Source: Alteribacter populi (GTDB lineage Bacteria; Bacillota; Bacilli; Bacillales; Salisediminibacteriaceae). From it: a DNA stretch of 64,000 nt. The translations under genes and the position numbers were made by a program. Under the pieces are notes generated by a model, which was not told the DNA's origin, did no database searches, and saw nothing but the letters and a program-made list of their open reading frames with translations. Location of the stretch: NCBI RefSeq assembly GCF_002352765.1, contig NZ_KZ293963.1:1510368-1574367 (forward strand), given 5' to 3'. Positions 1-8,076 of the stretch are shown piece by piece (the stretch's first letter is position 1; every line of letters begins with the position of its first letter).

Positions 1-967
1 GTTCAGCCGTTGCTGTGTCGTAGAACATTTCAACAAATGAAAAGGCTAATTCGAGCTTAGTGTCTCGAGGGTTTATGCCACTTTGCTCTAGCTGATCTTT
101 GATTTGCTTTACCTTTTCCACCGGTGCATTGGAGGCAAGTTCAAAGTATTTTCCAATAAGTTCATCAGGAATGGACATCGTTTTCCCGAAGATTTCATTT
201 GGCTCCTCATCAACACCAATGTAGTTGTTTTTAGATTTAGACATTTTCTCCACACCATCTAAGCCTTCCAATAACGGCAATAACAGAACCACTTGTCTTT
301 CTTTATTGAACTGCTCTTGTACTTGCCTTCCGAATAATACGTTAAAATGCTGATCGGTTCCGCCTAGCTCAATATCCGATTCCAGTACAACTGAATCATA
401 GCCTTGCATTATTGGGTAGAAGAATTCATGCAAGTAAATCGGCTTATTCGCTTCGTATCTGTTCGTAAAGTCATCACGCTCGAGCATTCTTGCTACCGTA
501 ACATTACTTGCGAGATGAAGCATTTTTGTTAAATCCACCTCAGATAACCACTTGGAATTATAGTGAAGTTCAACAGCTTCCATATTTATCACTTTTCCAA
601 ACTGTTCAAAGTAGGTCTTTGCATTGTAGCGCACTTCTTCATCAGTTAACGCTTTGCGGGTTGTATCTTTACCAGATGGATCCCCGATTTTACCCGTAAA
701 ATCACCGATAAGAAGCTGAATCGTATGCCCAAACTCCTGGAACTGTTTCAGTTTATTTAACACAACAGTATGACCAATATGAACGTCAGGTGCTGTCGGA
801 TCAAGCCCCAGTTTAACCTTTAATGGCTTCTGATCTCTAATCGATTTCGCAATTTTTTCTTTGAATTCTTCTTTTGGGAGGATTTCAGCCACCCCGCTCG
901 ACAAAATCGAATATTGCTTTTCTAACTCCTTTAACTGACTTTCATTTAATTGCTCGATGACATTCAT
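1..967 (-). CDS. tyrS: Tyrosyl-tRNA synthetase, TyrZ-like type (3' end outside window)
   Basis: Charges tRNA-Tyr with tyrosine in the cytoplasm. The 322 residues present carry the class I signatures: 'HIGH' at about residues 63-66 in LGLDPTAPDVHIGH, 'GDPSGKDTTRKAL', and 'KMSKS' near residue 241. The 'LGLDPTAPD' context resembles the TyrZ-type enzyme rather than B. subtilis TyrS, which has 'GFDPTADSLHIGH'. The start is the second of two in-frame ATGs (967): GGGAGG lies 8 nt upstream of it but only about 2 nt from the first (973). The C-terminal S4-like part lies left of the window. A T-box leader precedes the gene, so tRNA-Tyr-dependent antitermination is expected. Confidence is high for the enzyme and moderate for the subtype. 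Confidence 0.95.
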   Translation of the reverse strand, partial: MNVIEQLNESQLKELEKQYSILSSGVAEILPKEEFKEKIAKSIRDQKPLKVKLGLDPTAPDVHIGHTVVLNKLKQFQEFGHTIQLLIGDFTGKIGDPSGKDTTRKALTDEEVRYNAKTYFEQFGKVINMEAVELHYNSKWLSEVDLTKMLHLASNVTVARMLERDDFTNRYEANKPIYLHEFFYPIMQGYDSVVLESDIELGGTDQHFNVLFGRQVQEQFNKERQVVLLLPLLEGLDGVEKMSKSKNNYIGVDEEPNEIFGKTMSIPDELIGKYFELASNAPVEKVKQIKDQLEQSGINPRDTKLELAFSFVEMFYDTATAE

Positions 968-993
968 TGTCATTTCCTCCCTTTTTAATGTAT

Positions 994-1029
994 AAAAAAA
1001 GACACATCCCTATAGAAAGGGACGTGTCT
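994..1029 (-). terminator. Intrinsic terminator of the tyrS T-box
   Basis: An 11-bp stem with a TTTCTATA-type loop and seven Ts on the minus strand. It lies between the T-box core and the ribosome-binding site, so it is the conditional attenuator of the T-box. Confidence 0.9.
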
Positions 1030-1256
1030 GATCACGCGTTACCACCCAAATTGAAAATGAGACGAATCTCATCTTCCACTCAAAAAAGATAACGGATTTA
1101 CCGTCTTTCACTACTGACCCTATGGCTTTTGCAAAAGAAGCTCAAGAAGGTAATTCATATAGACCTTTGTATCGATTCGCAGCAACCATCGACTCTCTGG
1201 AACAGGGAAATCTATACTACTTTATTCTATCATTGCAGTACAGTATTTTTTAAATT
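994..1256 (-). ncRNA. T-box leader (tyrosine-type) of tyrS
   Basis: The mRNA leader between promoter and tyrS contains the T-box core AATTTGGGTGGTAACGCG (minus strand, 1035-1052), which pairs with the acceptor end of uncharged tRNA. It is followed by an intrinsic terminator at 994-1029 (AGACACGTCCC / GGGATGTGTCT, then a T-run). Upstream, an AGAGAGTCGATGGTTGCTGCGAA-like stem I segment (about 1165-1200) has tyrosine codons (TAC) in or near the expected specifier loop. I did not fold it, so the exact specifier is not fixed. Uncharged tRNA-Tyr should stabilise the antiterminator and switch tyrS on. Confidence 0.92.
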
Positions 1257-1262
1257 AACGTC

Positions 1263-1291
1263 ATCATAATCGTTTTTTTATCGCTTGTCAA
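1263..1291 (-). promoter_or_regulatory. Sigma-A promoter of tyrS
   Basis: Minus strand TTGACA (1291-1286), 17-bp spacer, TATGAT (1268-1263). Near-consensus housekeeping promoter that places the transcript start near 1256, just upstream of the T-box stem I. Confidence 0.85.
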
Positions 1292-1299
1292 TCATCAAA

Positions 1300-1616
1300 G
1301 TGCCTTGTCGATCGTGTTAAGCATCTATGTCCAAGCCTTTTTAGTTGGTTCGATGTAATCTGCCCAAGTTGGCGCGTTAGTGTGACCTCACATCCGGCTA
1401 TAGTAGGAACGATGTCGATGATAACAGTTTAAGAAAGCTTCCCACTCTGCTTTCATATATCACCTTTACTAAGATTCCCATCGACCGACTGACATAGTAT
1501 TTCGTCAGTAACTTCTGTATCTTCGTTGATGGCTGGAATTTTGGTTTCGTGTATTCTCTAACATGGATCGAGATTTAGGTAGATGAACTTTTTAGGTTTA
1601 TGCCTTTACAAAAATT
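1300..1616. other. Intergenic stretch, possible decayed gene
   Basis: No intact gene is visible. On the minus strand two frames give short protein-like pieces broken by stops (about 1330-1470 and 1460-1560), for example one reading NAPTWADYIEPTKKAWT. This suggests a degraded coding sequence, but I cannot name the family and it may be chance. Confidence 0.25.
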
Positions 1617-1648
1617 AAAATAGACCCTTTTGGATATCCAAAAAGGGT
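1617..1648 (-). terminator. Terminator after the response-regulator gene
   Basis: Near-perfect hairpin (ACCCTTTTTGGATATCC paired with its complement, 1624-1648) followed on the minus strand by CTATTTTAATTTTT. It ends the exporter/two-component operon. Confidence 0.75.
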
Positions 1649-1672
1649 TGGTAACACGATTTCTGAACACAA

Positions 1673-2278
1673 CTACTTTTTTTTCCAATAATAAATCGCC
1701 AATTGTGTGCGGTCTCTAACTTGTAGCTTATCTAAAATAATCGAAAGGGTATTACGTACAGTCCCTTCACTGATAAATAATTGCTTCGCTATTTCTCGAT
1801 TCGAAAAGCCTTGAGCGACTAACTCCAGAATATCATTTTCACGAGGTGTCAATTCGCTGAGCCCTTGTTTTTCCGGTTGGGTCAATTTTTTTAAAACTTC
1901 TGCATCCAAAACCGACGAACCCGAAACTAATGCACGTAGTTGTTCTGACATGCTCGAAACCTGTGTTGATTTTAACAAATAGCCTTCCGCTCCTGCCAGA
2001 AGTGCTAATCGGATATTTTGTTCGTCTTCAAATGTCGTTAACATCATGATCCTAATGTGAGGCCAGCGCTCTTTTATCTCGCGCGTTGCTTGAATTCCAT
2101 CCATGCCAGGCATCCGAATATCCATCAGAATCGCATCCGGCTGTGCCTGTTCGCACTTCTCTATCGCTAGCGCGCCGTCGTTTGCGGTTCCGATCACTTC
2201 CATGTCCTTTTCACGAGTGAGCAAAACTTGAAGACTTTGGTATACCAATGGATCATCGTCTACAATTAGGATCTTCAT
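1673..2278 (-). CDS. NarL/LuxR-type response regulator
   Basis: DNA-binding response regulator of 201 residues. The receiver domain (about 1-120) has the acidic pocket D7-D9, phospho-acceptor D53 in 'ILMDIRMPGMDG', and conserved K103. The C-terminal LuxR-type helix-turn-helix (about 138-198) includes 'LTPRENDILELVAQGFSNREIAKQL' features. It is the last gene of the operon, 108 bp after the partner kinase gene. It most likely activates the adjacent ABC exporter genes in response to a membrane-active compound, as in the B. subtilis YvfTU/LnrJK-type systems. The specific signal is not visible in the sequence. AAAGAAAGGTAGG lies upstream of the ATG. Confidence 0.93.
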   Translation of the reverse strand: MKILIVDDDPLVYQSLQVLLTREKDMEVIGTANDGALAIEKCEQAQPDAILMDIRMPGMDGIQATREIKERWPHIRIMMLTTFEDEQNIRLALLAGAEGYLLKSTQVSSMSEQLRALVSGSSVLDAEVLKKLTQPEKQGLSELTPRENDILELVAQGFSNREIAKQLFISEGTVRNTLSIILDKLQVRDRTQLAIYYWKKK

Positions 2279-2386
2279 TGTCGTAACCTACCTTTCTTTT
2301 ATTGGGCTCCAAGGCTCCCTCTTACTATTCGAAATTGGCTCGTAAATGTAGCATTTCCACTCGTATAAGTTCCTCGATTCATGAAA

Positions 2387-3487
2387 TTAGCTGCCTTTTT
2401 CCATCGGCAGGACACAAACGATGCGAAAGCCACCTTTCGCATCGAACGATACACTTCCTCCTACTGATTGTGCTCGTTGGCGCAGGTTTCTAAGCCCCAT
2501 TCCCCGAGTATGAGCATTCTTAGCCACTCCATCATTGTAAATTGCAAGTCGAACGATGCTTACACTTACATCCAGTGAAACATCTACATGCGTCGCTTCC
2601 GAATGTCGACTCACATTTGTAAGAGCTTCTTTCAGACACGGTTCAAGAATACTCCACAAATACACAGGTACTTTGGCCGTATCTCCGTACACCTTCAAGT
2701 CAAGGGGGCAAGCTGTAAACGCATCACAAACTTCTTCAAGACTACCAAGTCCGATCGTTTTAACTGGTGCCATATTATGGACGGTTTCCCTTAAATGAAG
2801 AGTACTGTTGGATAGACGCTTTTGTGCTTGTAAAAAGATCTCTTTTGCTTGTGGGTCGTTTTCCTCCCACAGCTGCTCAAAGGCTTGAAGTGCCAAGGAA
2901 GCCCCCGTCAATTCGTGACCAACGTGATCGTGTAGTTCTTGTGAGATCCGGTGTCGTTCGGTTAACTCAGCAGACCGGGCTGCCTTTACTTTAGATAACA
3001 ACAACTCCCCTTTTAAAACCTCAAGTTCATACCGAGTTCGACGTTCACGATCCGCTTCCACCCTATATTGTTGTATTTGTATTTCCCAGCCTCGAATGAC
3101 CCATCCTATAAATGCTGCAAAAACTAAGGTCACGATAAGCAAAACAGAAGGCTCTGCATAGACGAAAAAGGCGATAACAGCAGGTAATATAAACCATGGC
3201 CTTCCGTTACGGATTGCTTCAAAAATAGGCATAACTAACGCAAGCCACGCCCCTGACCAAAAAGGAATGACGATAAAGCATGCCGTCTGATCTATTAGCA
3301 CCGTCCAACCGGGTAATGTAAAGCGCCACCTCGCAAGTGCCATGACTGCTAAAAACAGGAGAAGGATTACTCCAAACTCACCACTTTGACTCGTAAGCCA
3401 TAGTAAACTGAGTAGAAGTAATCCAAGGAAACGCCAAAGTAACGTGCTTACTTTCGGAGTCCATATATCAAGGTGCTTTTCAGTCAT
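2387..3487 (-). CDS. Membrane sensor histidine kinase (HisKA_3/NarX-type)
   Basis: Sensor of 366 residues paired with the NarL-type regulator downstream. About five hydrophobic segments occupy residues 15-130 and leave almost no extracellular domain, a layout typical of intramembrane-sensing kinases beside ABC exporters. A coiled linker follows (135-175), then the dimerisation helix with phospho-acceptor H186 in 'ISQELHDHVGHELTG', and an HATPase_c domain with 'NVSRHSEA' and 'GMGLRNLRQRA' (about 285-360). The ATG at 3487 has GGAGAAG 5 nt upstream. It lies 72 bp after the second permease gene, so all five genes probably share a transcript. The signal is inferred from architecture only. Confidence 0.93.
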   Translation of the reverse strand: MTEKHLDIWTPKVSTLLWRFLGLLLLSLLWLTSQSGEFGVILLLFLAVMALARWRFTLPGWTVLIDQTACFIVIPFWSGAWLALVMPIFEAIRNGRPWFILPAVIAFFVYAEPSVLLIVTLVFAAFIGWVIRGWEIQIQQYRVEADRERRTRYELEVLKGELLLSKVKAARSAELTERHRISQELHDHVGHELTGASLALQAFEQLWEENDPQAKEIFLQAQKRLSNSTLHLRETVHNMAPVKTIGLGSLEEVCDAFTACPLDLKVYGDTAKVPVYLWSILEPCLKEALTNVSRHSEATHVDVSLDVSVSIVRLAIYNDGVAKNAHTRGMGLRNLRQRAQSVGGSVSFDAKGGFRIVCVLPMEKGS

Positions 3488-3559
3488 TGGCTTCTCCTTC
3501 CCCTCATCTAGATGAAAACACGTCTTTTCTATAGATTAACACATAGACAGAATCCCAGT

Positions 3560-4246
3560 TTATGCGATTCTTCTTTTGCTTCCCAACAAAACGAAGGCCA
3601 TCGTAAATAAAAGCAAAATCACAAGAGGGATGATGAGCTCAACCAAAGGCTTTGAAGAAATGATGACGCTTAGCCCCTCTGTTAACCAATATGTTGGCAA
3701 AAGCATTGCGATACGTTGGAAAAAGTCAGGCATGATCTCAACAGGCCAAAAAATACCACCAAGCATCGCCATCAGGATGATGACATTCATTAAAATAAGG
3801 AATGCTGAATCCTTGTTTCGGTACAACGAAATCCAAGCGAGACACAAGGCAATCGCTGTCAATGAAAAGAACGAATAGACAACAAATAAAAGAAGCGGTG
3901 CTATGAGAGCCTGACCATGAACGAGCATTCCACCAACAATCACGACAGCATTTTGCCCAATTAGGATGAGAGAGTATGCGAGTAAGCTCTGCCAGAGATA
4001 CTGAAAATGGGTTACGGGAGCGACACCAATTCTCTTGAGGACACCGGTTGAACGATCTTCCATAATGAACTGAACGAGTCTTGCAGCGCCAAACAGCATG
4101 ATCATTCCATAAAATTGGTACCCTAAAGGCAGCACTGACCATTCACCAACAGGTAGCAGTATGACAGCTATCGGTAAGACAAGTAGAAGAATCACATTCC
4201 CTAAACTTCGAAAACTCCGCTTTAAAGCAAATGTAAAGATCGTCAT
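3560..4246 (-). CDS. ABC-2 type exporter permease (second subunit)
   Basis: Integral membrane protein of 228 residues with six predicted helices, ABC2_membrane-like. It shows the conserved cytoplasmic 'EDRSTGVLKRIGVAPV' segment (about 64-80) that couples to the ATPase. The ATG overlaps the stop of the upstream permease by 4 nt (ATGA), which implies translational coupling. The two permeases probably form a heterodimer with the ATPase encoded at 4983-5930. The length is like B. subtilis YvfS (about 245) rather than the longer LnrM/LnrN. Confidence 0.9.
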   Translation of the reverse strand: MTIFTFALKRSFRSLGNVILLLVLPIAVILLPVGEWSVLPLGYQFYGMIMLFGAARLVQFIMEDRSTGVLKRIGVAPVTHFQYLWQSLLAYSLILIGQNAVVIVGGMLVHGQALIAPLLLFVVYSFFSLTAIALCLAWISLYRNKDSAFLILMNVIILMAMLGGIFWPVEIMPDFFQRIAMLLPTYWLTEGLSVIISSKPLVELIIPLVILLLFTMAFVLLGSKRRIA

Positions 4247-4980
4247 CCCAGCTTCCTCCTTCCCACAAAAGTGGCTACAAGAGCGAGTACAAGAGATGCT
4301 GCAAACAATAGCCCTATACTTAAGAACATTTTATCGATTTCCTCTCCGGTAATCATACCGAAAATTGCATTTTGTCCAAGAGATACAGGATTACCATAGG
4401 TTGACATGAAATCGAAAAAACCTGTAGTTGGAATCGGAAAGATCATTCCCGCAAAAACCATCGAACCTATTCCATAAACTTCTGAAAGCCGCTCCGCTAT
4501 TTTAAAGTTACGAACGGTAAGGACCAGAATCATGCAAACAAGTTGAGACAATAACGAAACGGCTAAAATAACAAGCAACACCCAGCCAATATTTCCCCAA
4601 TTCACACCATACACCCATTGCGTAAACAGCACGATGAATAATCCTTGAAGGACATTGAATAACATACTCGCTATAAGCAATGAACTCGCATGGACGTGGG
4701 CTCGGTAAGGGAGAGAATACATTCGCCACTTTCTAGCTGTAAAAAAATCTTCTTTCATGTACGACATCGTATAGGCACCGCCAAAAAGCTGAAAACTAAT
4801 CATAAAGCTTACTGAAAGCCACGTCATACTTGATATGCTTTGGCCTTCTTCCCCCGCGACATGACCTGAGACCATCCCTAAAACGGAAATCAAGCAAAGC
4901 GGAACAACAGTTAAAAGAAAAAGTCCAATATAGCTTCTAAGCATCCGCTGCAACGCAAAACGGATTGTTCTAAACAACAT
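4243..4980 (-). CDS. ABC-2 type exporter permease (first subunit)
   Basis: Membrane protein of 245 residues with six hydrophobic segments (about 18-40, 55-75, 100-125, 135-160, 172-190, 218-240). An 'EDFFTARKWRMYSLPYRA' cytoplasmic motif lies near residue 78. The gene starts 2 bp after the ATPase stop and overlaps the next permease gene by 4 nt. With two different half-permeases and one ATPase, the arrangement resembles LnrLMN (linearmycin) and other small-peptide or antibiotic exporters. The substrate cannot be read from the sequence. Confidence 0.9.
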   Translation of the reverse strand: MLFRTIRFALQRMLRSYIGLFLLTVVPLCLISVLGMVSGHVAGEEGQSISSMTWLSVSFMISFQLFGGAYTMSYMKEDFFTARKWRMYSLPYRAHVHASSLLIASMLFNVLQGLFIVLFTQWVYGVNWGNIGWVLLVILAVSLLSQLVCMILVLTVRNFKIAERLSEVYGIGSMVFAGMIFPIPTTGFFDFMSTYGNPVSLGQNAIFGMITGEEIDKMFLSIGLLFAASLVLALVATFVGRRKLG

Positions 4981-4982
4981 CC

Positions 4983-5930
4983 TTATTCCTCCTCCCCATC
5001 GCGCAGGCGCTTTCCAGTAAGCGTCAAAAACACATCTTCAAGAGTAGGTTTTTCTGCACTTACAGAACGAACGCCACCTGCATCCTTTACGATGGAAAGG
5101 GCGCGGTCAAGATTTCCCGAACCAGTGCTTGAAATAATTTGCAGTTGTACACCATCTTGAACAACCTGCTTCACTCCGTCCAGATTTCGTAGTTTTTCAA
5201 GCAGTTCTTCAGTTGGCTCTGCTGCTAGTTCCAGCTTTATCTTCTCTTCATGCTGGATGTTTTCCACAAGTTCATCAATCGTTCCTTGGGCAATCACATG
5301 ACCTTGATCCAAGATAACAACACGGGAAGCAATCGTCTGAACTTCCTCCATATAGTGCGTTGTATAAAGAATTGTCGTCCCTTGACGTTGCAGCTCACGA
5401 ACCGATTCAAGGATATGATTCCGAGACTGCGGGTCAATTCCGACAGTCGGCTCATCCATAATGAGAAACCTAGGTTTGTGAGTAAGAGCACAAGCGATGT
5501 TTAATCGGCGCATCATTCCTCCTGAAAATTTCGTCGGCAGCTTTTTCGCTTGGTCAGAAAGTCCAACAAATTTAAGTGTTTCTTCAACTCGCTGTTTAAG
5601 TGCTGCTCCTTTCAAACCATAAATCCCACCAAAAAATTCAAGGTTTTCACGAGCGGTAAGATCCTCAAACACCGTGATATCTTGCGTCACTAACCCGATT
5701 TGTCGCTTAATATCGATCATATTGTGTTGCTGAGGTTTTTGAAACAGTTCAATATCACCTGAATCAACACTAATCAAACCTGCCAACGCATGAATGAGCG
5801 TTGTTTTCCCCGCGCCGTTCGGACCTAATAATCCGAGAATTTCCCCTTCAGCAATATCTAGGTCCACATGGTCCAAAGCTCGATGCGCCCCGTATCGTTT
5901 TACTATATTTTGCATATGTGCAATTGCCAT
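4983..5930 (-). CDS. ABC exporter ATP-binding protein
   Basis: Cytoplasmic ATPase of 315 residues. Walker A is 'GPNGAGKTT' (36-44), the Q-loop is 'VTQDITVFEDLT' (about 81-92), the signature is 'FSGGM' (135-139), Walker B is 'FLIMDEP' (155-161), and an H-loop His lies in 'YTTHYMEE'. The C-terminal extension (about 225-315) is the DrrA/YvfR-type regulatory tail seen in drug exporters. It is the first gene of the ATPase-permease-permease-kinase-regulator operon. GAGGGGG precedes the ATG. The family is consistent with self-resistance or sensing of membrane-active antibiotics; the substrate is unknown. Confidence 0.93.
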   Translation of the reverse strand: MAIAHMQNIVKRYGAHRALDHVDLDIAEGEILGLLGPNGAGKTTLIHALAGLISVDSGDIELFQKPQQHNMIDIKRQIGLVTQDITVFEDLTARENLEFFGGIYGLKGAALKQRVEETLKFVGLSDQAKKLPTKFSGGMMRRLNIACALTHKPRFLIMDEPTVGIDPQSRNHILESVRELQRQGTTILYTTHYMEEVQTIASRVVILDQGHVIAQGTIDELVENIQHEEKIKLELAAEPTEELLEKLRNLDGVKQVVQDGVQLQIISSTGSGNLDRALSIVKDAGGVRSVSAEKPTLEDVFLTLTGKRLRDGEEE

Positions 5931-6002
5931 ACTAATTCCCCCTCATAATAAGTGAAACTAACAACTAACATTATTATTACAGCAAGAGGATTTAAATAGT
6001 AG

Positions 6003-6014
6003 TTACATTTGTAA
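6003..6014. promoter_or_regulatory. Candidate operator upstream of exporter operon
   Basis: Inverted repeat TTACATTTGTAA, 73 bp upstream of the ATPase start. It could be the target of the operon's own NarL-type regulator, which usually binds short dyads just upstream of a -35. No convincing -35/-10 pair could be fixed here. Confidence 0.35.
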
Positions 6015-6113
6015 TGAAAGTTCAGCGGAAATTCTCATGAAGTCCACAACGTGGCTGTTTACATGGGAGTAAATATAAAAGTCGGACGTATTACCGAAAG
6101 TACCCCTGTCTAT

Positions 6114-6144
6114 AAAAAAAGAAGACCCCAGTTCATCACTGGAG
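6114..6144 (-). terminator. Terminator of the ribose operon
   Basis: Minus strand CTCCAGT-GATGA-ACTGGGG followed by TCTTCTTTTTTT, 32 bp after the rbsB stop codon. Confidence 0.85.
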
Positions 6145-6175
6145 CCACACCTCAAAATCGCCACTCTTTTAAAAT

Positions 6176-7105
6176 TTATTCTGTCACTAATTCCAGCTCG
6201 ACTGGAATAAAGTCTTCTACATCCTCTCCATTCAGGACGGAAAATGCTGCATCTAGCGCTTCTTCACCGATGAGTGTTGGCTGTTGGGCGACTGTTCCTG
6301 CAAGCCGTCCAGCTTCTACAGAGCTCACTGCATCATCTGTTGCATCAAAGCCTACAACAACAACGTCTTCTGCGCCTGCTCCTTCTAACGCCTCTAAAGC
6401 ACCTAACGCCATTTCATCATTATGAGCAAAAACACCTTGAATATCAGGATTGCTTTGAAGGATGTTTTCCATTACGGTTAACCCTTCTGACCGGCTAAAG
6501 TTCGCTGTTTGTGATGTGACTACTGTTAAAGAGTCTGAAGCAATATTGGTAAACCCTTCACCACGTTCACGAGCTGCCGAAGAACCTGGAATCCCTTCTA
6601 GTTCTGCAACGTCTGCATCTTCACCTACGAGTTCAACAAGTAACTCTGCGGCCATCTCGCCACCCGCCACGTTATCCGAGGCAATGTGTGTGACAGCCTC
6701 ACCACCATCAGCACCACGATCAACAGTAATTACTGGAATGTCGGCTGCATTTGCAGATTCAACCGCTGAAATAACAGAGGACGAATCAGTTGGGTTAATT
6801 AAAATTACATCGACACCTTGTTGAATTAAATCTTCCACGTCATTGACTTGCTTTGCGTCATCATCTTGAGCGTCAACCGTTACTAAGTTTACACCGAGAT
6901 CATCAGCTTTTGTTTCTGCACCTTCCTGTAATGTAACAAAGAAAGGATTATTTAGTGTTGAAATCGAAAAGCCGATTGTAAATTCACCATCTCCGCCTTG
7001 ACCATCACTTTCATCACCAGAATCATTTGCAGGTGATTCCGTTGTACACGCGATCATGACAGCACCTAAAACCGTTACCATAAACATTAGCCATACTTTT
7101 TTCAT
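6176..7105 (-). CDS. rbsB: Ribose ABC transporter substrate-binding lipoprotein
   Basis: Extracytoplasmic ribose-binding lipoprotein of 309 residues. The signal peptide ends in lipobox 'VMIAC' (Cys20), followed by an acidic, Gly/Ser-rich linker (21-42). The Peripla_BP_4 fold shows the family's 'FSISTLNNPFFVTLQEGAE' start (about 46-64), 'DAQDD', 'INPTDSS', 'DRGADGG', and 'FAHNDEMALGALEAL' (about 218-232). It is the last gene of rbsRKDACB, 26 bp after rbsC, and is followed by a strong terminator. The very acidic composition fits an external protein of a salt- or alkali-tolerant host (inference). Context makes ribose the likely ligand. Confidence 0.95.
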   Translation of the reverse strand: MKKVWLMFMVTVLGAVMIACTTESPANDSGDESDGQGGDGEFTIGFSISTLNNPFFVTLQEGAETKADDLGVNLVTVDAQDDDAKQVNDVEDLIQQGVDVILINPTDSSSVISAVESANAADIPVITVDRGADGGEAVTHIASDNVAGGEMAAELLVELVGEDADVAELEGIPGSSAARERGEGFTNIASDSLTVVTSQTANFSRSEGLTVMENILQSNPDIQGVFAHNDEMALGALEALEGAGAEDVVVVGFDATDDAVSSVEAGRLAGTVAQQPTLIGEEALDAAFSVLNGEDVEDFIPVELELVTE

Positions 7106-7131
7106 GCTTCATTTCCCCTTTCAATCGTGTG

Positions 7132-8076
7132 TTATGCATTTTTTTTGCGGTCTAGTAAAACCGCCAGAAGAATGACACTGCCTTTCACGACTTGTTGGAA
7201 GAATGAACTGACTCCCAACAGATTGAGTCCATTATTTAAGACTCCTATGATTAAGGCACCAATTAAGGTACCGACAATCCATCCTCTACCTCCGGTTAGA
7301 CTCGTGCCTCCTAGTACAACAGCAGCAATGGCATCCAACTCATACATCTGCCCTGCGGTTGGCTGAGCAGAATTCAACCGTGAAGTTAAGATTATACCTG
7401 CTAGTGCAGAGAGAAAACCGGTCAATGAGTAGACGTAAACTTTAATTCGGTCAGCTTTTATTCCGGATAAGATGGAAGCTTCTTCATTACCCCCAACGGC
7501 ATAAACACGTCTACCAAAGGTCGTTTTCTTTAACACTAAATATAGAACGAGAAAACTAACCATCATTGTAATGGCAGGAACGGGTACACCGAAAAAGTAA
7601 CCGCGTCCGAGTAGCTCAAAAAACGTTGACTCGCCTAAACCAGTTACCGGACGACCATCTGTAAAAACAAGCGTTAACCCTCTATAAATCGTCATCGTAG
7701 CAAGTGTAGCAATAAAGGGCGCGACTTTTCCTTTTGCAATGACAAATCCATTAATTGCTCCAAGAATCGTTCCTACTAAAAGACCGATAAGCATCGCTAG
7801 TATCGGGTCGACACCTGCTGCCATCAATGTCGCTGTTACGGCACCTGAGAATGCGAGCATGGAACCGACTGACAAATCTATTCCCCCTGTTAAAATGACA
7901 AACGTCATTCCAAAGGCAATCAAGGCATTGATTGAAACTTGTCTTAAAATATTTAAGATATTTGAAAAGGACAAAAAGCTAGGATTAATAATCGTGATAA
8001 CAGTGACAATTAAAAGCAACCCGATAAATGGACCTAACGTTGCCAATAAGGATTTTAACCTCTTATTGTCGAACAT
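7132..8076 (-). CDS. rbsC: Ribose ABC transporter permease
   Basis: Membrane permease of 314 residues, BPD_transp_2 family, with eight to ten helices. It has the diagnostic 'LTGGIDLSVGSMLAFSGAVTA' region (about 63-83) and 'GRRVYAVGGNEEASILSGI' coupling loop (about 187-205) that contacts RbsA. The ATG at 8076 overlaps the end of rbsA by 14 nt and has AGGAGGGG upstream. It forms the homodimeric channel of the RbsABC importer. Confidence 0.96.
   Translation of the reverse strand: MFDNKRLKSLLATLGPFIGLLLIVTVITIINPSFLSFSNILNILRQVSINALIAFGMTFVILTGGIDLSVGSMLAFSGAVTATLMAAGVDPILAMLIGLLVGTILGAINGFVIAKGKVAPFIATLATMTIYRGLTLVFTDGRPVTGLGESTFFELLGRGYFFGVPVPAITMMVSFLVLYLVLKKTTFGRRVYAVGGNEEASILSGIKADRIKVYVYSLTGFLSALAGIILTSRLNSAQPTAGQMYELDAIAAVVLGGTSLTGGRGWIVGTLIGALIIGVLNNGLNLLGVSSFFQQVVKGSVILLAVLLDRKKNA

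Noticed and set aside
1300..1616. Transposase remnant
   Set aside because: Short open pieces exist but I recognise no transposase motif.
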